64,000 nucleotides of DNA. Origin: Diphasiastrum complanatum. Taxonomy: Eukaryota; Streptophyta; Lycopodiopsida; Lycopodiales; Lycopodiaceae. The position numbers were made by a program, and so were the translations under genes. The DNA is taken from positions 44,656,749 through 44,720,748 of the forward strand of contig CM055110.1 in assembly GCA_029204225.1 (NCBI GenBank). The letters run 5' to 3'. Position 1 is the stretch's first letter. Every line of letters starts with the position of its first letter. The notes beneath the pieces are model-generated. The model saw only the letters and a program-made list of their open reading frames with translations, searched no databases and was not told where the DNA came from. Shown here piece by piece: positions 46,291-56,754 of the stretch.

Positions 46291-47436
46291 TGTTTGCTGA
46301 TTCTGACGAATTCCCAAGATACTCGGATAGAGAAACTCAAGAGCACCTCTCACCTTAGACTGAGGAGGTCTCTGAGAAGACAAGACTAACGAAGACCGAG
46401 AGCCGAGTATGCGAGCCGATAAATGCTAGTTAGGAATGACAAGCCAGAACTGTGTAAGTCTCATGGTGAATCCCGGAAGATGGAATGACCATGTAGGAAC
46501 TAGTATTTCTAGGCTAAAGTAATAAATGCAAGTAGATCTCTCTTAAAGAAAGTAGAGTGAGCCACCTTTTGATGGTGACCTCTAATGGAGAGCATTATTC
46601 CACTTGTAATTTGTGTAATGTGGAAATGCCACTAGGCTGCCACCTAAAGAGCTCTCTTGCTTACTTAAGGGACTCCCATTTTGTGAAAAGGAGCTTTTTG
46701 CATTGTATCCACTCCATGCCTAATAAGAAGATTTTCCATGAGTTTGATGCTACATTAAGATCCTTGATCATGATGGGTTTCTTGAGTGATGCCCCTATAA
46801 TCAGGCCGTTCCATTCATATTGTGTGTGGTTGTGGATTTTAGAGTAGTAGTTTTCTTGCTTTCCTAGTTGTGGATTAGTTTTTATTTCTTGTTTGTGGAT
46901 TAATGTAGGAACCAGCATTCAAGTAAACTAAATAGGCTAGAAATGTGATATAAATCTCGCATATCCTCCAACATTCTAGTTCTTGATATTCTTGGAATGT
47001 CCAAGAATCAAAAAGACTGGTTGGTTTCTTGATTCTTGGACTTGTAAAATGCTGTAGATTAGTTCTTGTTTTTTGTTTTGTCGATTTATGCAAGTATAGT
47101 AGTGCTTAGGATCTGATTTCAGTTCATTTTGCAGCAAAGTAGAAGTAGATTTCATGATTGTTCACCTGGACTACATGCTGATCATTTGTTTGAACGTTTT
47201 GGTTACATGATGCTTTGATTGCATGTGACACGGTTCAAGAGAGTTAGACTTGAGTTGTCCTCTGATAGGCAGGACATTACTACAATGTAGATCTGTCCCT
47301 TCCGTCTGATTTTGGGCTTTGAACAAGCAAGAATAACTTAAGCAAGAGCCCACTGCCTTTGCTGACAGGCGAAAGAAGAAGTGGGAAGAACAAAAGACCA
47401 GTAGACAGATCCTTCCAAGCAGAGGATTCGTCAACA
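46291..47436 (+). repeat. 3' LTR of element F
   Basis: Begins TGTTTGCTGATTCTGAC and ends CGTCAACA, followed by ATATC. Confidence 0.95.
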
Positions 47437-48953
47437 ATATCCGGAACGATTAGCCTTACTAGCCCCACCAACACAATCTACTCCTCCTGCTAATTTAATG
47501 GAACCAAAACCTTATAGAGGTACCGAGCAATGGAACTACAATACTGATCATAAAGGTGGAAAATATTTAGAACAGTATGTTATTTATGATGTCGTGCACC
47601 AACAAACATCTAGAAATTGGACCAGAGCGCCACTTGGATGTTTTGCATGTGGAGAAAATCACAGAGTTGCAGAATGTCCAAACAAAGGCAAATTTGTACC
47701 ATTTTGTTGTGATTGTGGCTATGGACATTGCTACAGGGAGTGCCCAGCTAGACCAAAGCCGCCACCGGCTACAGCTCCTGTCAATTTGATAACAATCAAG
47801 CAAATACCAGCAACTCAGACTGAACCAAGTGTACCCTTGATGGTGATTACCAGAGCACAGAAACAGAAAGAACCGGTAGTAGATCCAGTACCTACCGATT
47901 CTACACCATTAGCTGATATACCAACAGCATCTGGAGTCTATCCAAATTTCCATGCAGAAAAAAGAAGGTACCAGGATATGAGGCAGTGGATTAAACATTT
48001 GCAGGAAGAAGAGGAGCTTGAAGGCACTAAAGTTGTAGCTGAAATCCATTCTTCACCTGTGCAATCACCAAAGAATCCACGAACCAATGTGAATACTTAG
48101 TTGCATCATCATGAAGAACCCTTCAAGATGACTAAATCGAAAGTGCCGCAAATATGTCTCTTCATGAGTATTTTGTCTAGTAAGATCAATATTACGTTGG
48201 GAGAGTTCCCGAAATTGGTGCCAAAAGCAAAAGAAGTATTAGCGCAGAAATTCTCAAGTTGAACCAGAAGTCCATCAAGAACCACTTTTTTTGTGCCGGG
48301 TTTAAAAAATCCAATGAAGTACTCCATGTCGGAGCAGCTTAGGAAAGTGAGCAAAAAATATCACCCTGTCAATACAGAATAAGCAAATTTCTAAAGAGGC
48401 AGCCGTGATAGATGGCGGTTCGGGAGTTAAACTTATTTCTACAAAGCTATGTGCAAAGTGGGGCCTTAAAAGGATTAAGCCTGCAACTTTTGCCATTAAG
48501 CTGGCTGATCAAACAACAGTTCGTCCGTGGAGAATGGTTGAAGATATACCTGTCAGAATTGTCGGAGTTTAGTTCATCATTACTTTTGTAGTAATGGACT
48601 TACCAGAAGCACCAAATGTCTATCGAGTCCTACTGGGATGCCCATGGTTACGAGTTGCACAAGTAATTCATAACTGGGGTACAAGAAAAATTACTTTTGA
48701 AAATCATGAACATGCAGTCAAAGTTGATCTTGTAACTTGGATTATCAAACTAGTGGTTCAAAAAGAGGATGATGATTCACTAACAACGGATCATACCTGT
48801 GACCGACCGATAAAAAATTGGGGTGTACATTATGACTCTCAAATTGATATTGTCAACTGGAATCAAGCTCTTGCAACAATTGATTGTACAACAGGATATA
48901 TGTGTCAACAAGATAATCAGTCCAACTTTAGTGAGATTTCATTACTGGATTGA
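47437..48953 (+). pseudogene. Ty3 E gag second part and protease
   Basis: The 47498-48100 frame carries a second pair of zinc knuckles, CFACGENHRVAEC and CCDCGYGHCYREC, then a proline-rich linker. After frame breaks near 48100-48390, the retropepsin reads AAVIDGGSGVKLISTKLC (active-site DGG in place of DTG/DSG, as in a group of plant Ty3 proteases) and, past a stop at 48570, YRVLLGCPWLRVA (flap end). The 48594-48953 frame continues into the post-protease linker. Several stops make it inactive. Confidence 0.85.
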
Positions 48954-48956
48954 ACT

Positions 48957-49847
48957 TTGGATACACCAATCACTTTTCCATTGAACGTGTTGAACGTAGC
49001 TTGGATATCAATGGAGCCCATACCAGACCCAATTGAAGATGAACTCACTCTTGTAAGTCATGCCTTGACTTATGATGACAATGCAGAACTTACTGATGAG
49101 CAGATTCTAAATCACATGGATCCGACCAGATTTGGAGTGCGTAATACTCCCGATGAACCAACAGTAAAATCGTCAAAAGTAGTTATATTAAAGGAAGACA
49201 AGATCACATGATCAATGACGAAGAAACAAGCTAAACAACACTATAATACGGTCTTGAAATGGAAAAATCCACTTCAAAATATTAATTCCAAGATTGTGCC
49301 ACCTTTATTGGATAAAGGCAAAGGAAAAGTCAAGGATGATTCTGCAAGTCAGAGTTCTTGTAAGACATCACTATCTAGGAAGTTGTCACCTTCGAAGAAG
49401 AGTCCATCTTCTCGAAAGTCATCGCCTCCGCGATCGATTCCTGCTAAGAAAGCTAAGCAAAGACCCAAGACTTATCCTTTTGACAACGAACAAGCAAATG
49501 AAGTTCAACATGATATGCCTGAGTACTTAAAAGGATATCCACTGGATGATGTGATTATCATGTTACCAAAAGCACATCATGAACCTGAAGAACATGTGCC
49601 AGAATACAAAGATGTTTACAATGGCCCAGCTAGGACACAGTCTATGAATCTTGCGGAACCAAGAGATCCAGAAAAGATTATACAAGTTGAATCACAACTT
49701 ACCCTTGAACAGTTTCACGAGAACAGACATTTCTTATTAAGTATCAAGATTGCTTTGCATGGACTTATAAAGATCTCAAGGGTTTTCCGACGTCAATTAT
49801 TGAACATACTATACCTTTAATATCTGATGCAGTTCCAAAGGTTAAAA
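48957..49847 (+). pseudogene. Ty3 E linker and RT N-terminus
   Basis: Two frames (48957-49211 and 49215-49820) cover the connection from protease to polymerase. They include a Ser/Lys-rich basic stretch (LSPSKKSPSSRKSSPPRS) and the words VPEYKDVYNG. In a shifted frame near 49745-49840 comes CFAWTYKDLKGFPTSIIEHT, the entry into the Ty3 polymerase. It ends at 49847, where inverted LTR sequence begins, so the fingers and most of the palm are missing. Confidence 0.8.
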
Positions 49848-51355
49848 CTTATAGTAGAGAGGAGGACTCTGGCCTCAAGATCCTATTGGTCCATTTCTAC
49901 TTCCCTAAATATTCATATTTAAAAAAGAGTGGGAACTCACTCAAAATTGGAGGGAACCAATTTGAATTTGAATTTAAACCAATTTTGGTGGGAGTCCCAA
50001 CTTTATTCACTAACTTGACATTTAGGCTTGCGGCATTAAAAGTCCCGCAAAAAGGCCTAAAGTCCTTCTATTGACTTTCTAACTATCACATAACTATGTG
50101 ATCATCATGTTGGACTTACACACATAGAGTGCCAAATCCTTCTCACTTATTAACTAGGATTAGGGTTGCCTTGGGATCCGCAAACCCTCCAACAGTACCC
50201 CCCACCAAAACTGGTGGCAGTCCCACAACACCTCGCGAGATTATTCACTTTGGGCTCTGGCTAGCCTCACGTTGTACCTTGATGACATGATACTGCAACT
50301 TCTCCATGAATTCTAGGCGGTCCATATTGAGTCGTACTTGAGCGGAAAAAAACACTTATTAGCTCCTGCAAGCCAATTGGAAGCTGTCCAAGCCAGAAAC
50401 CTTGACTCCCAAGAACCCCCCAACATGGCTGCAAGATAGTATAACCTTGCGATCGGCAACTGGTCTTGGACTTTATTGGACGCCATTGGAAGATTTGGAT
50501 TAAATGCCAATGGAGGTAGGCAATCATTCCATCTCGTGGCAGTGGATGCCAACTTGGACAAATCATTCGCAAAAATGGTCGATTGTCGCACAGTTGGATC
50601 TAGCGAGTTGCGGTACTCAGCACCATAAAATTGTAGTGGCTTTCTTTCCTAGCCTATCCTCAACCCAAGATCCAAGCAATCTAGCATCAAGGAGATGAAG
50701 TTAGTTGTCACGCGTAGGTTCGTTCCCATGAGAGCGATAGCATATCTCAGATTCATTATAAATGGAAGATCCACATCTAACTCTAACATCCATTAACCCT
50801 AAGCATTAACATTACGACCATTAACACTATGATCCACAATGAAGATGGCTTACTCTTTCTCTCTCTCCCTTTCCCTCTCATAAATAGCATAAGAACATAC
50901 AATCCCAAAAACATTCAGATTCAACAATTAATAAATCCAAAGAAAACATGAGAAATGGAGGAAAAGTGATAGAGATCAAGGACATTCATCAATCCATTTC
51001 ACAAGAGAACCAATCTGCTTTATTGAAATGAAGATATGTACATGTGGAGGAGCTTGAGTTAGCTCCTACTTATAGTAGAGAGGAGGACCCTAGCCTCAAG
51101 ATCCTATTGGTCCATTTCCACCTCCCTAACTATTTATATTTAAAAAAAAGTGGGAACTCATTTAAAATTGGAGGGAACCAATTTGAATTTGAATTTAAAC
51201 CAATTTTGGTGGGAGTCCCAACTTTATTCACTAACTTGACATTAAGGCACGCGACATTAAAAGTCCCGCAAAAAGGCCTAAAGTCCTTTTATCGACTTTC
51301 TAATTATCAAATAATTATGAGATCATCATGTTGGACTTACACACACAGGGTGACA
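49848..51355 (-). mobile_element. Fragment H: two partial LTRs around a 437-bp interior
   Basis: Same LTR family as E but on the minus strand. 49848-50194 is the first part of an LTR (starting TGTTGGAGGG on the minus strand at 50194), preceded by a purine tract (TTTTGGTGGGGGGTAC). 50632-51355 is an LTR lacking its first 65 bp or so. Between them is a short interior without genes; next to the right LTR it reads TATGGTGCTGAGTACC, a poor primer site. The layout resembles a miniature LTR element broken at both outer ends. The LTR read-through frames at 49886 and 51044 are not proteins. Confidence 0.75.
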
Positions 51356-52876
51356 AAGAGGTAGCAGAGGCGAGGGATGCATCAGTGGTTTGAGGCAGAG
51401 GTAGCTCAATGTGGGTTGCAACAGGGGTAGGAAGCGGAGTTGGTTGCCTAGTACGACGTCATGACGCGGAAGGTGAGTCATGAACAACGATCTCGCTACG
51501 TGACGGCGATGCCTTTGTGAACTTGACGCCTAGTGTGAGGATTCAGCTGATGCCTCTTCGTAAATAGAGAGCACAAAATCCATACTAAAACCATGGATTT
51601 TATTCTCAAAATAGGAGGCTGCAAGGAGGGATAAGAGCTAGCCAGCAGCAAACTATTGCTTGGTATTACTTTTGATAGCACGTTTGAGCTCTCCAAACAC
51701 AGTCTTGAACCAGTTTTATGGTTCCAAAGGGGCCTTGGCTCACTGAGCAGCAGCCTGAATGGCAAGATCAGTAATGGCATCTAGGAGATAGCTGTCATTA
51801 GTCCAATACAGATCATTGGTAGTATCAATAAGGCTTAATAGCATGTTTGGCTTGTTTATGGTTCGGTGAGGCTTGGGTACCAGACGCTATCCCTATGGCA
51901 GCAAGGACGGCTTCTGTTGGATGTTTTCTAGCAAATTTATGCTTCTCAACTTGACCCTATTACTCTTGAACAAATCTAGAGTGATGGTACAATGGATTTT
52001 ATCCTCTCACCTTGCATATCACTCAATTTGGATCAACCCTATCAATTTCAACAAAACCTCTTGTACTAGGCTCTGATACCATGTGCAAAAAGTACAAAAA
52101 GGACCAAGAGTGGATTCTAATCTGATCCTCAAAGAGGGATTGTTGTCAAATTACTTGATCTATCAATCTACTTGAGATTAAGATCAATCTAGATCAATTC
52201 AGAACAATCATTAATTGAAGGTAGGTGTACTTTCTGGTTTCACACGTGTGAAAAACTATTTGAGTACGGACTCCAACCTAAAAATCAAGTACACATTGAT
52301 AGAACCTCAAAACAATCAAAACAAATGTAGGCAAATGGAGAGAATCACTCAAACCAAGATTGGTGTCTCACTATGATTATGGCCAAATGTGGCTCTATAT
52401 ATACAATAAGTGGGAGCTCATGGTACTGATCATCCCTCTGATCCCACATGTGTGAAGGTGCTTTGTCATATGATGATTTATCATGCAAAACTAACGCTTG
52501 GACAAAACCTTCTATTTTGGGCACTTTTGTTCCATTTTTCTTCTATATGGAGATCTACTTGGAAATCTTATAGAAGTCAAAATTCGCCTACTTTAGCTTA
52601 TTCCACACGTGTGAGCTATCCTCTACACATGGAATATGACACCTAACCAAAGGATGTGGCTCATGCAATCAATAGATTGATGCCATGTGTCATATGTCTT
52701 GAAACCTAGTTTTTGGCCATTTTAGCCACTAAAACTTGAATTAAATCATATGTACAACATATATGATTATGGTACATGAAAGTACACTAGTTTTACATGT
52801 GGGAACAGGCTCCACACATGTGTGTTCATCTATATACAAGATTTTTGGCTTCTACCAAGCTTATTTTGGCATTTTT
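51356..52876 (-). mobile_element. Copia M fragment: 5' LTR, primer site and decayed frame
   Basis: TGGTATCAGAGCC on the minus strand (52081-52069) is a perfect initiator tRNA-Met primer site. Next to it, 52082 to about 52876 is the LTR, beginning TGTGC on the plus strand and containing CACACGTGTG palindromes. Left of the primer site, a minus-strand frame around 51500-51850 reads AITDLAIQAAAQ, then after stops NWFKTVFGELKRAIKSN and LLSLLAAS. Its stops sit where CAA, CAG or CGA codons would be expected. I do not recognise the protein. The fragment is cut at 51355. Confidence 0.65.
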
Positions 52877-52879
52877 CAG

Positions 52880-54879
52880 ACTGAAAATCATACGTTCTCC
52901 CGTCGTGGATACTGTAGCTGGTTTGGTTCCAGTTGATGTGGCGTTGCTGCTACAGCTCCTTGTAAGGCCTTCAATTTGTGATCAAACTACGCCGTAAGTT
53001 GCTCCATCTGCTGTTTGTGTAATTTTGTCATTTGATCCGATAGCAATTCTGTGGATAGAGCGGATGCGTTTGATGATGACGATGCTATCGAGGGAGTAGG
53101 AGTGTGGGTGGATGGATATTCATCATCAGATCCCTCATCCTCTTCCCTGATGACATCTTTCATAGCTTCTTGCAGAGTAGCGTACTGCACCCATCGTTTC
53201 AGTTCTCTTCTGATGCTCCGTGGTAGTCCGACTAGGAACTACATGATCACCGCATGATCGGGAGTTAGGGCTGCACTGCACTCGGATCGTAGATGTTTGA
53301 CCCATTCAATATAATCTCTGACACTTTCTCGTTTTCCCATCTTGACTTTACTCAGCAAGAGGAATGGGTCTTCCAAGAACTTCCTTGGTTTAAAGCACGT
53401 AATGAGAGCCGCTTTAACCACTTCCCAAGTAGATTTTTCTTCCTCTAACAGGTTGAAAAGTCAACCCCGAGCCACCGCCAATAAGGACATGGAAAACAAA
53501 ATCAACTTTTCTGCAAGTGTCCGTTCGTCGTAGATTTCACAAGCTTGCTTGTAGAAATGGATGAATCGGATGGGATCTGATGATCCGTCATATTTTGGTA
53601 GTTTCCATCCGTGGTGCTCTCCGTACTGCTTGCAAGGGAGTATGGGTTGGCCCATTGGTTCCATTGAAACCCTTGAAAAATTTCAAAAAAAATTCAAATC
53701 TTCACCAGAACTCTCGTAGACCTCTCTGAAGTTCCATCTCAGTGAGACCAGGACACAGAGAAGCTTGCAAGAGTTAGTTTGATGTCTGTGTGCCTGTGCG
53801 AGAGTTTTTAGTGAAAAAAAGACGGGAAAGTACTAGAGAACCCTCGTAGACACCAATATTTTAAGTTGCAGTGGGCAAGAACACTCGCAGAAGATTTTGA
53901 AGTTCCATCTCAGTGAGACAAGGACACAGAAAAGCCTGCGAGAGTTAGTTTGATTCCAGTGAGCAGAAAATTGGGTTTAAGTGCTAAAAAATCATTAAAA
54001 AGTGAAGATCCAGCAAATCCTTCCAGTAAGAACTCTTGCAGACCTTCTCAAGCAATTCAAAATGATAATTTCCATTAGTGATGAAACCTGCGAGAGTTAG
54101 TTTTGAGATTTGGTGAAGATCAAGCCAAAATAGTGGTTCTGAGCCCTCGCATACAGTGAGATTTTCACTTAGTGTGAGAGTTAACTCTCGTAGAAAATTT
54201 CATAGTGAGATCTAACCCAGATCCAGCTACTGTGATCCTTGAGAGAATTACTTCCCAAATATCTGAGAGATATCAATTTTTTTTATCTACAAAAATAGCT
54301 AAAGAACCCTCGCACAACCAACCCTTGCAGACTAGATCAATGGAAAGATCTGCATCAGATCTAGCTATTGTCAAAATCTCAGGTCAATCAGTGCAAGGAG
54401 TAAAAAGTTATCAAGGAAAAACCACCGTACAAGGCCTAAATTTCACTTTCGACTGATCAGATTGATGAGATTCTTAAGATCCATATTGCATCCCACTGTA
54501 CAAGCAAGATCCAACTACTTTGGAACCCACCATCGGATGAATCTGAGATCGGGACGATCAATAGCACGAAGGATAGCAATTCAAGCACCACACTTTCCCA
54601 GATTAGCAACTGCGCAACAGCCCTCCAAAATGCAGATTGGTGTGTTTTTTTTTGGGTTTTTGGTTGGTTGGTTTGGGTTTCAAGCCATTAGAGGCTGTTC
54701 AGGGCCTTCTTTACCCTCTCACACCTCCTCCTCTAGCTGTAAATAGTCCAAACAGAAAAAAAATACAGAAAACTAACTCTAAACTCCCAAAAATCTACCT
54801 AAAACTACTCTAAAAAGCAAGACAATAGTAAAATGCAACTACACTAGTTAGTGGAAACCTATCCCCGACAACGACGCCA
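52880..54879 (-). mobile_element. Ty3 fragment I: primer site, leader and gag (minus strand)
   Basis: TGGCGTCGTTGTCGGGGA at 54879-54862 (minus strand) is a tRNA-Asp-type primer site with two changes. A 1.2-kb leader follows, with repeated CTCTCGTAGA/CTCGCAGAC words and a 65-bp phrase present twice (near 53715 and 53900). Gag runs 53664-52984. The 5' LTR that should lie right of the primer site is missing; the sequence passes straight into Ty3 E polymerase. The left end is cut by the Copia M LTR. Confidence 0.75.
52984..53664 (-). pseudogene. Ty3 I gag with three in-frame stops
   Basis: One continuous frame on the minus strand. It reads GWKLPKYDGSSDPIRFIHFY, LILFSMSLLAVARG, then a stop, then STWEVVKAALITCFKPRKFL, KRESVRDYIEWVKHLRSE, a stop, then GLPRSIRRELKRWVQYATLQ and an acidic, serine-rich tail to a third stop. 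The stops lie where relatives have Trp or Gln, so each is explained by one C-to-T or G-to-A change. It is related to, but distinct from, element E gag. Zinc knuckles are not reached before the fragment ends. Confidence 0.88.
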
Positions 54880-55884
54880 TATGCTTGGATGACCTCAGAG
54901 TACATAGCATGGATACAAACCATCTGGATCGATTGGAAAAAATATTTGAACGTTGTCGCAAGTATGAAATTTCCTTGACTCCGGAAAAGTGCCAGATATG
55001 GGTTTCCCATGGAGTTGTTCTTGGACATGTGATATCAAGACATGGCATTGCCACAAATTATTCCAAAGTTATTGTGGAATTGCCATTGCCAACAACAATT
55101 TGTGGAGTTTATGTGTTTATGGGTCCTGCGAACTATTATCGAATTTTAATTATCTTCTTTGTAGATTTAGCAAGACCTATATACAAACTGACTATCGATT
55201 CTATTTGGACAGTAGAGGCGTTAGAAGCCTTTGAAATATTCAGAAAAAGCATTAACTTCAGCACCGATACTGCATTCTCCAGATTGGACGATTGAATTTC
55301 ATGTTCACACTGATGACTCAAAATATGCAATTGAATAAGTTTTTACGCAACTTGGTGAATCCGATACGATTTGCGAGTAGACAGCTTACAGATCCACAGA
55401 AGAACTATTCAACAACAGAACGTGAAGCGTTAGCCATGATTTTTTCTGTACAAAAATTTCGACATTACCTAATGGAAACGCACTTTGCATTTTATATAGA
55501 TCACCAACCGTTACTTTACTTGGTAAATAAGACATGCAATAAAGGGCGTATTGCAAGATGGTTACTGTTATTGACTGAATTTGACTTTAGAATTGATGTT
55601 CGTAAAGGTAAACAACATTATCTTGCTGACCGTGTTTCACGAATTGATCCGGACCAGTTAATACTGAAGTGGATGATGAATTACTAGATGCTACATTATT
55701 CTATGTAGAAGCAGTACCTGAGTGGGCAGGAGATATTGTTGAGTACCTGATGCTAGGTCAACCCAATGACTCTTTGACAAAAGTACAGAAGAGGCAATTG
55801 ATTCATAAGGCTCAACCTTATCAATTGATTGCAGGACAATTGTATCATCGCGGAATGGATGATATTCTTTGAAGATGTGTTTTA
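54880..55884 (+). pseudogene. Ty3 RT palm and RNase H (probably element E)
   Basis: Starts within the catalytic word (LDDLRVHSMDTNHLDRLEKI, from YLDD), then GVVLGHVISRHGI and FMGPANYYR (end of the polymerase). After a frame change near 55290 comes RNase H: SRQLTDPQKNYSTTEREALA, FRHYLMETHFAFYIDHQPL and the end DFRIDVRKGKQHYLADRVSR. The 55669-55872 frame enters the integrase zinc region (YQLIAGQLYHRGMDDIL) and stops where an arginine codon appears mutated to TGA. Copia J LTR sequence follows. Confidence 0.88.
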
Positions 55885-56745
55885 TGATAAAATTTCAGTT
55901 TGAAGGACATTAATGATTGGACTTAACAATCATAGAGAGTTATTGGTTGCTTAATCAATGGATCTATCAAGTTCTACACTATAGATCTTGATCTAGATTG
56001 ACTACACTTAGATTTAAGCAAGAGCAATGGATTAAAACTTCATAAACTAGTAAGAGCGGCCTCACACATGTGGAGTACTGTCCACTGTACGACATGCACC
56101 TGAAACAACAAGTACTTTGGTTCTTGATAGCAATCATTCATAAAAATCACAATTCTATTGACTAGAAATCTCACAAAAGTGTAGAATGCAAAAGTCTCAT
56201 CAATCTCATTAGCAAAATGATGATCCTTTTATGGATCAAGTACATCCACGAGTCTGGTACAGTCCAGCAGGTCTTCACATTTGTGAAGAGTGCCACATCA
56301 CTCAGATCTATCCATTTGATCCATCCTCGATCCTTATCCAAAGTTGACCTTCTAGAATATGGCTAAAATCCAAAGAGCTAGTCTCCTAGAACATAGGAAT
56401 ATTTCCTACAAAATAGGATCTAAGGAAATGGTCAAATCTTATCTTCTAGAACTCTATACACACGTGTGAACATCCACTTGCCATGTGGGAGCATTTACTC
56501 ATGCACATGCAAGGAAAAGCTAATTTCTAGGTGACTAGTCAACTTGACTAAAAACTAGTCATATCATGTTCACACTTAACTTGATTGATACAAAATCAAA
56601 ATAGATATTTACAAGTATGAAAACTACTTTCTTTCACACGTGGGAATAGGCTCCACACGTGTGAAATCAGATCATGAACTTTGTTCTCATGATTGATCTT
56701 TATTTACAATAAAAAATGACAAGTGAGAAGTGACAATTTTCAACA
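55885..56745 (-). repeat. 3' LTR of Copia J
   Basis: About 861 bp, starting TGTTGAAAATTGTCAC on the minus strand. It contains several CACACGTGTG or similar palindromes (near 56065, 56270, 56458, 56634 and 56655). The inner edge is clear; the outer edge at 55885 is inferred from the end of element E coding sequence. Confidence 0.7.
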
Positions 56746-56754
56746 CTCCTAACT

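Larger units (their letters stand above)
40470..47436 (+). mobile_element. Gag-only LTR retrotransposon F with 5-bp TSD
   Basis: LTRs 40470-41616 (1147 bp) and 46291-47436 (1146 bp) flank a 4.7-kb interior. The duplication ATATC is at 40465-40469 and 47437-47441. After the 5' LTR comes TTTGGCACCGTTGCC, a partial tRNA-Asp-type primer site. Before the 3' LTR is the purine tract TTAGGGGTGGGATGA. The interior carries a 24-bp minisatellite and broken gag pieces with a zinc knuckle pair, but no protease, polymerase or integrase. That makes it a non-autonomous element. It is inserted in the gag of element E, in the same direction. Confidence 0.93.
37345..55884 (+). mobile_element. Ty3 retrotransposon E, split by nested insertions
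   Basis: Plus-strand Ty3 element. In order: truncated 5' LTR (37345-38016), tRNA-Asp-type primer site, long leader, gag (39414-40469), insertion F, rest of gag and protease (47437-48953), linker and polymerase N-terminus (to 49847), a 5-kb block of foreign fragments (49848-54879), then polymerase palm and RNase H (54880-55884). About 140 polymerase residues are missing at the 5-kb block. That the right part belongs to the same copy is inference from order and reading direction. Integrase and 3' LTR are absent; Copia J adjoins at 55885. Confidence 0.75.

Noticed and set aside
47498-48100. Cellular zinc-knuckle (CNBP-like) protein
   Set aside because: It is directly followed by retropepsin and reads on from Ty3 gag once the target duplication of element F is taken into account.
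49886-51364. Two similar 62-106 residue frames (SGNSLKIGGNQFEFEFKP type) as a conserved protein pair
   Set aside because: They are read-through of two copies of the same LTR; similarity comes from the repeat, not from coding selection.
37345-55884. Endogenous pararetrovirus
   Set aside because: The element has LTRs, a tRNA-Asp-type primer site and Ty3 gag; no movement-protein or caulimovirus coat features are visible, so a Ty3 retrotransposon is the better reading.
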